Shown here piece after piece: positions 7,254-9,911 of a DNA stretch of 9,911 nucleotides. Below the pieces are notes generated by a model, which saw nothing but the letters and a program-made list of their open reading frames with translations, was not told where the DNA came from and did not search any database. The position numbers were made by a program, and so were the translations under genes. The stretch's first letter is position 1, and the number at the start of each line of letters is the position of its first letter. The stretch comes from Candidatus Saccharimonadota bacterium (lineage in GTDB: Bacteria; Patescibacteriota; Saccharimonadia; Saccharimonadales; Saccharimonadaceae): contig JAUMYE010000031.1 in assembly GCA_030528815.1 (NCBI GenBank), forward strand, positions 1 through 9,911, written 5' to 3'.

Positions 7254-8000
7254 ATGGATGGCCAATCTGGCGCAAACACGAACGGCGCCGATAATGCGCA
7301 AGACAAAAACGAGTCGAATAAGCGCTATATAACCGGCGGAAGAAGGCGCAGCGAGGGTAGTGTCTCTCGGGATTTTTCTGCGCAAAACACCGAACAAATG
7401 CCACGATTTTTTGCTGCCGCCATGCAGAATAATGCGCCAGCTAGAACAGTTGATAGAAGCAGACTTTGGAAGATTCTTGGCATTGTTACAGCCGTAGCGG
7501 TGCTGGTTGCTATTATTGTTATTGCAATTGTTAATATCTTTAATCGAAGTATTGGCAATAAGCTATCCGAAAAAGAGTTCACGGATAGGATTTATTATCG
7601 CGATGAAATGAATTGCGAGGCTGCCTATTACAACCTTGGCAAAGAGAGAAAATTTAGCATTGTTGCCAACGATGGCTGGAAGAATGCAGAAATAAAAGGC
7701 GTTCTTCTGGATGACGTGCTTGTTGATATTACTATCTATGATGGTGATGTGTATGTTTGGCGATTCGATAGCTATGATAGTGAAAACCGAAAAATGAATC
7801 ATTCCGACTCTGTTATCTATAAGTATGAAGACTTTGAAGTTATTAAGAACTATGACATTCGTAATAAGCTCAGTTCTCTCGGTAACGGTATAAAAGACCG
7901 TGAAATAAGGTGCAAAACACTTGATGACTATGTCTTTAAGGAGCCTAACGATAATCTGTTCAATGACCAACGTATGGTAGTTAAGGATAAAAATGATTAA
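7254..8000 (+). CDS. Single-pass membrane protein with exported Cys-pair domain (paralogue of the 602 gene)
   Basis: A 248-residue protein of unnamed family. The N-terminal 70 residues are polar, with an Arg-rich patch (G-G-R-R-R). One membrane helix (about 72-96) is preceded by R-S-R-L-W-K, then an exported domain of about 150 residues follows. Alignment by eye with the 602 product: Cys121 with Cys233, N-D-G-W-K-N (139-144) with D-D-G-W-K-N, Y-V-W (167-169) with Y-I-W, and Cys220 with Cys378; both proteins also end in Asn-Asp. It lacks the Pro/Glu arm and is more compact. The stop codon overlaps the start of VirB6-like protein C by 8 nt, exactly as in the other pair, pointing to a dedicated partner of that protein. 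VirB8-like topology or a LolA-like fold are possible readings, neither shown. Start supported by the -10 element six bases upstream. Confidence 0.85.
   Translation: MDGQSGANTNGADNAQDKNESNKRYITGGRRRSEGSVSRDFSAQNTEQMPRFFAAAMQNNAPARTVDRSRLWKILGIVTAVAVLVAIIVIAIVNIFNRSIGNKLSEKEFTDRIYYRDEMNCEAAYYNLGKERKFSIVANDGWKNAEIKGVLLDDVLVDITIYDGDVYVWRFDSYDSENRKMNHSDSVIYKYEDFEVIKNYDIRNKLSSLGNGIKDREIRCKTLDDYVFKEPNDNLFNDQRMVVKDKND
7983..7987 (+). promoter_or_regulatory. Shine-Dalgarno-like AAGGA for the 7993 gene
   Basis: AAGGA ends five bases before the ATG at 7993. It is the only reasonable Shine-Dalgarno match in front of any start in the window, and it precedes an internal, coupled gene rather than a predicted leaderless one. 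Confidence 0.45.
7993..8000 (+). promoter_or_regulatory. 8-nt stop/start overlap (translational coupling)
   Basis: ATGATTAA holds the start of the VirB6-like gene (7993) and the stop of the upstream single-pass protein gene (7998-8000). The length and register are identical to the junction at 1803-1810, so the arrangement appears conserved between the two gene pairs. Confidence 0.75.
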
Positions 8001-9911
8001 AAGTATCTTTAAGTGCCGTAGAAAAACACTGATTTTGGCGTTGTTTTTGTCGCTCTTCTTTGGGGGCGTGATTTCCCAACCTAGCTTTGCGCAGGAAGGT
8101 AAGTATGCTAGCACTCAGGACGCGATGGCGGACATTACTTACGATAATGTAATTCCAGTAGCGGAAGGTGTGAATAGTACGTATAGTGGGCCAGTAGGAT
8201 TAGCTCCAAATTTTTACGGTGGCGATCTTGGGCATGCAACTTCCGCAATGTGTGGTATGTCGTTCTTGATGAAGCCTGGCTATAAAATAAAGCCATACAA
8301 TGCTAGCAAACCTATAAGTTCGGAAAATATATCCATCATTAATGCGAATGATCTATCCGTAGTTGATGAAGCATCTGATGCTACTTATCGAATAACTCTA
8401 AGTGGTGCATATTATGTTCGTGCTACTTGGGCTGTTATTACTTATGTAGATGGAAGTGCGGATTTGGTGATGTTTGGTAATGCCGAAGGACACCCTATGG
8501 GTCCGGATGAATGCGGTGACAATGGTAATACGGCTTGCGGTGGTGAATATGAATGGGCCTTTTCTTGTCAGGACTTATTTAGTGATGCTATCACGGTTGA
8601 TAGTCTTGAAAGAAGCTTTAGTAATTTTCCTGCCGGCTCTAGCCCTGATGGTTTGGCTCCGATTGGAAACTGGCAGCCTAGTAATACGCAAGGTTATGGT
8701 CTTTGTGCTAGCAGTCATTTCCATGATAGCTTTGAATCTCATGCTACATGTACTATGCGTTATGTGGGGGAATACCGTGATCTTCTTAGCGCAGAACAAA
8801 AGGCCGCCGCAGCCGCGATTACTTATGAACAGCAAACGCAAGAAGAGCAATGTGGTGGTGTGGTAGGATTCTTTACCTGCCCGCTCGCCGAATCGATGTC
8901 TAACTTTCTAAAGACTGTCTACGATATCTTTAGTGGCTTCTTCTTAAATATTGATCCAGCTGTATTTAGTGGCAACAAACGCGGCACTGCTGGCTATGCT
9001 ATTCATAAGGCATGGAGCAGCTTTAGGGATATTGCGAATGCAATGCTCATTGCGGCACTGTTAATCGTTATTCTTTCTCAGATTAGCGGTTTTGGTATAA
9101 CAAACTATGGCATAAAGAAGAGCTTGCCAAAGATTGTTATTGCGGCGCTGTTGGTTAATCTGTCGTATCTTATCTGTCAGGGCGCAATCGATCTTTCGAA
9201 TATCTTTGGCCATAGAATCGGCGATATCTTCGAAGGAATGCTCGAGGCTTCGGGCGGTCCAATTCAATCAAACGCCTTCCAGGGTTCAACAATCGCTACT
9301 CTTATCTTTGTTCTAATCGCTGTTGTTGTGGCAATTATTCATTTTGGCGCCAGAATTTGGGTTGCGCTTATTGTCCTTTTGCTCATATGTGCGGTTGCGA
9401 TGTTTATCATGCTTGCCGTTTCAGTTATTCGTCAGGCGCTATGTATCTTGGCTGTCGTTGTTTCTCCAGTCGCTCTATGTTGCTATATGATGCCTGGAAC
9501 AAAAGGAGTGTTTAATAAATGGTTCGGTATATTTAAGGGTGTATTGGTTGCTTATCCGATGACAAGCTTGGTCGTATATGGCTCATCTTATGCTTCGTCG
9601 ATACTACTTAAGGCTTGGGGCTTTACTTCTCAAGTTGGTGCGGATAATTTCTTTGAGACCTTCCTAAAATCTATTGCAGGTCTCCTAGTGGTTACAGTGC
9701 CATACTTCTTCATTCCAAGAATTATTATGAAGTCTCTCACGGCACTGGAAGGTATTACATCGAGAATCGGCAATGCGCTAATTCGTAATACGTCTGGCGC
9801 AGTTCGTGGCTCTGCTTTTGCTCAGCGTCAAAATGATACCCAAGAATTTAGGCGCAATGTCCGCCGTGCTGGCCTTCATTATAACCGTAGGACTGGTACG
9901 GTCGAGAATCG
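7993..9911 (+). CDS. TrbL/VirB6-like polytopic membrane protein C (3' partial)
   Basis: The frame is open from the ATG at 7993 to the last base, giving 639 residues; the missing part should be most of the cytoplasmic tail, judging from proteins A and B. A signal peptide (1-33, ending S-F-A) is followed by an exported domain (34 to about 335) that is larger than and different from those of A and B. It holds eight Cys (87, 174, 182, 192, 238, 253, 287, 296) and keeps only the membrane-proximal C-G-G-V-V-G-F-F-T-C-P-L motif. The membrane core is clearly homologous: F-R-D-I-A-N, S-Q-I-S-G-F-G-I-T-N-Y-G-I-K-K-S-L-P, Y-L-I-C-Q-G-A-I-D-L-S-N, I-R-Q-A-L, S-P-V-A-L...M-P-G-T...N-K-W-F, Y-P-M-T-S...V-Y-G. 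The Arg-rich start of the tail is visible after about residue 590. Coupled to the preceding single-pass protein. Inferred inner-membrane subunit of a type IV secretion-like machine. Confidence 0.85.
   Translation, partial: MIKSIFKCRRKTLILALFLSLFFGGVISQPSFAQEGKYASTQDAMADITYDNVIPVAEGVNSTYSGPVGLAPNFYGGDLGHATSAMCGMSFLMKPGYKIKPYNASKPISSENISIINANDLSVVDEASDATYRITLSGAYYVRATWAVITYVDGSADLVMFGNAEGHPMGPDECGDNGNTACGGEYEWAFSCQDLFSDAITVDSLERSFSNFPAGSSPDGLAPIGNWQPSNTQGYGLCASSHFHDSFESHATCTMRYVGEYRDLLSAEQKAAAAAITYEQQTQEEQCGGVVGFFTCPLAESMSNFLKTVYDIFSGFFLNIDPAVFSGNKRGTAGYAIHKAWSSFRDIANAMLIAALLIVILSQISGFGITNYGIKKSLPKIVIAALLVNLSYLICQGAIDLSNIFGHRIGDIFEGMLEASGGPIQSNAFQGSTIATLIFVLIAVVVAIIHFGARIWVALIVLLLICAVAMFIMLAVSVIRQALCILAVVVSPVALCCYMMPGTKGVFNKWFGIFKGVLVAYPMTSLVVYGSSYASSILLKAWGFTSQVGADNFFETFLKSIAGLLVVTVPYFFIPRIIMKSLTALEGITSRIGNALIRNTSGAVRGSAFAQRQNDTQEFRRNVRRAGLHYNRRTGTVEN

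Noticed and set aside
7563..8114. Minus-strand open frame of about 183 codons across the 7254/7993 junction
   Set aside because: It is antisense to the conserved Cys-pair domain and to the next gene's signal peptide; both sense frames are supported by paralogues in the window.
8278..8294. TATAAAAT within an imperfect palindrome (GGCT...AGCC), possible internal promoter
   Set aside because: The TAAAAT is not preceded by TGN and does not place +1 on an ATG; it falls inside a continuous coding region and is compatible with chance.
8474..8866. Overlapping + strand frame of about 130 codons
   Set aside because: It sits inside the exported domain of the 7993 gene, which is continuous and homologous downstream in the other frame; no independent start signal is seen.
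1..9911. TGA=Gly recoding as in Gracilibacteria/Absconditabacteria
   Set aside because: The long Gly-containing frames use GGN only and contain no in-frame TGA, and the VirB6-like cores align without gaps at stops.

Overview
The window looks like part of a chromosomal locus from a member of the Candidate Phyla Radiation (Patescibacteria), most likely a Saccharibacteria (TM7)-type genome. This is an inference from gene content: a run of large, divergent TrbL/VirB6-like polytopic membrane proteins with no familiar conjugation genes between them, AT-leaning codon use, TAA at all five visible stops, very tight spacing and almost no Shine-Dalgarno sequences. Glycine is encoded by GGN and the frames of about 900 codons contain no TGA, so there is no sign of the TGA=Gly recoding known from Gracilibacteria/Absconditabacteria.

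Layout, all on the + strand: (1) 1-561, C-terminal tail of a gene entering from the left, probably a further VirB6-like paralogue; (2) 602-1810, a single-pass membrane protein with a Pro/Glu-rich N-terminal arm; (3) 1803-4475, VirB6-like protein A, overlapping gene 2 by 8 nt; (4) 4499-7210, VirB6-like protein B; (5) 7254-8000, a second, shorter paralogue of gene 2; (6) 7993 to the window end, VirB6-like protein C, overlapping gene 5 by 8 nt and running off the right edge. There is no gene-free stretch longer than about 45 nt. I see no RNA gene, insertion sequence or CRISPR array.

Two architectural themes stand out. First, the locus is built from repeated modules. Each complete VirB6-like protein has a signal peptide, a Cys-containing exported domain, about seven membrane segments with nearly invariant motifs, and (where seen) a cytoplasmic tail of about 380 residues. 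Two of the three are preceded by, and translationally coupled to, a small single-pass protein from a second paralogous family. Second, genes 2, 4 and 5, which start the apparent transcription units, each carry the motif TGN-TAAAAT followed by exactly six bases and then an ATG. This is the geometry expected if the start codon is the first transcribed base, so these messages are predicted to be leaderless. The same rule moves the start of gene 4 from 4493 to 4499.

The likely role is an inner-membrane platform of a type IV secretion-like apparatus with several non-identical VirB6-type subunits exposing disulfide-stabilised domains to the outside. Expanded, elongated VirB6 sets are known from Rickettsiales; the arrangement here is analogous but has added exported domains and partner proteins. 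In an episymbiotic CPR bacterium such a system could act at the host-contact surface, but nothing in this window proves that.
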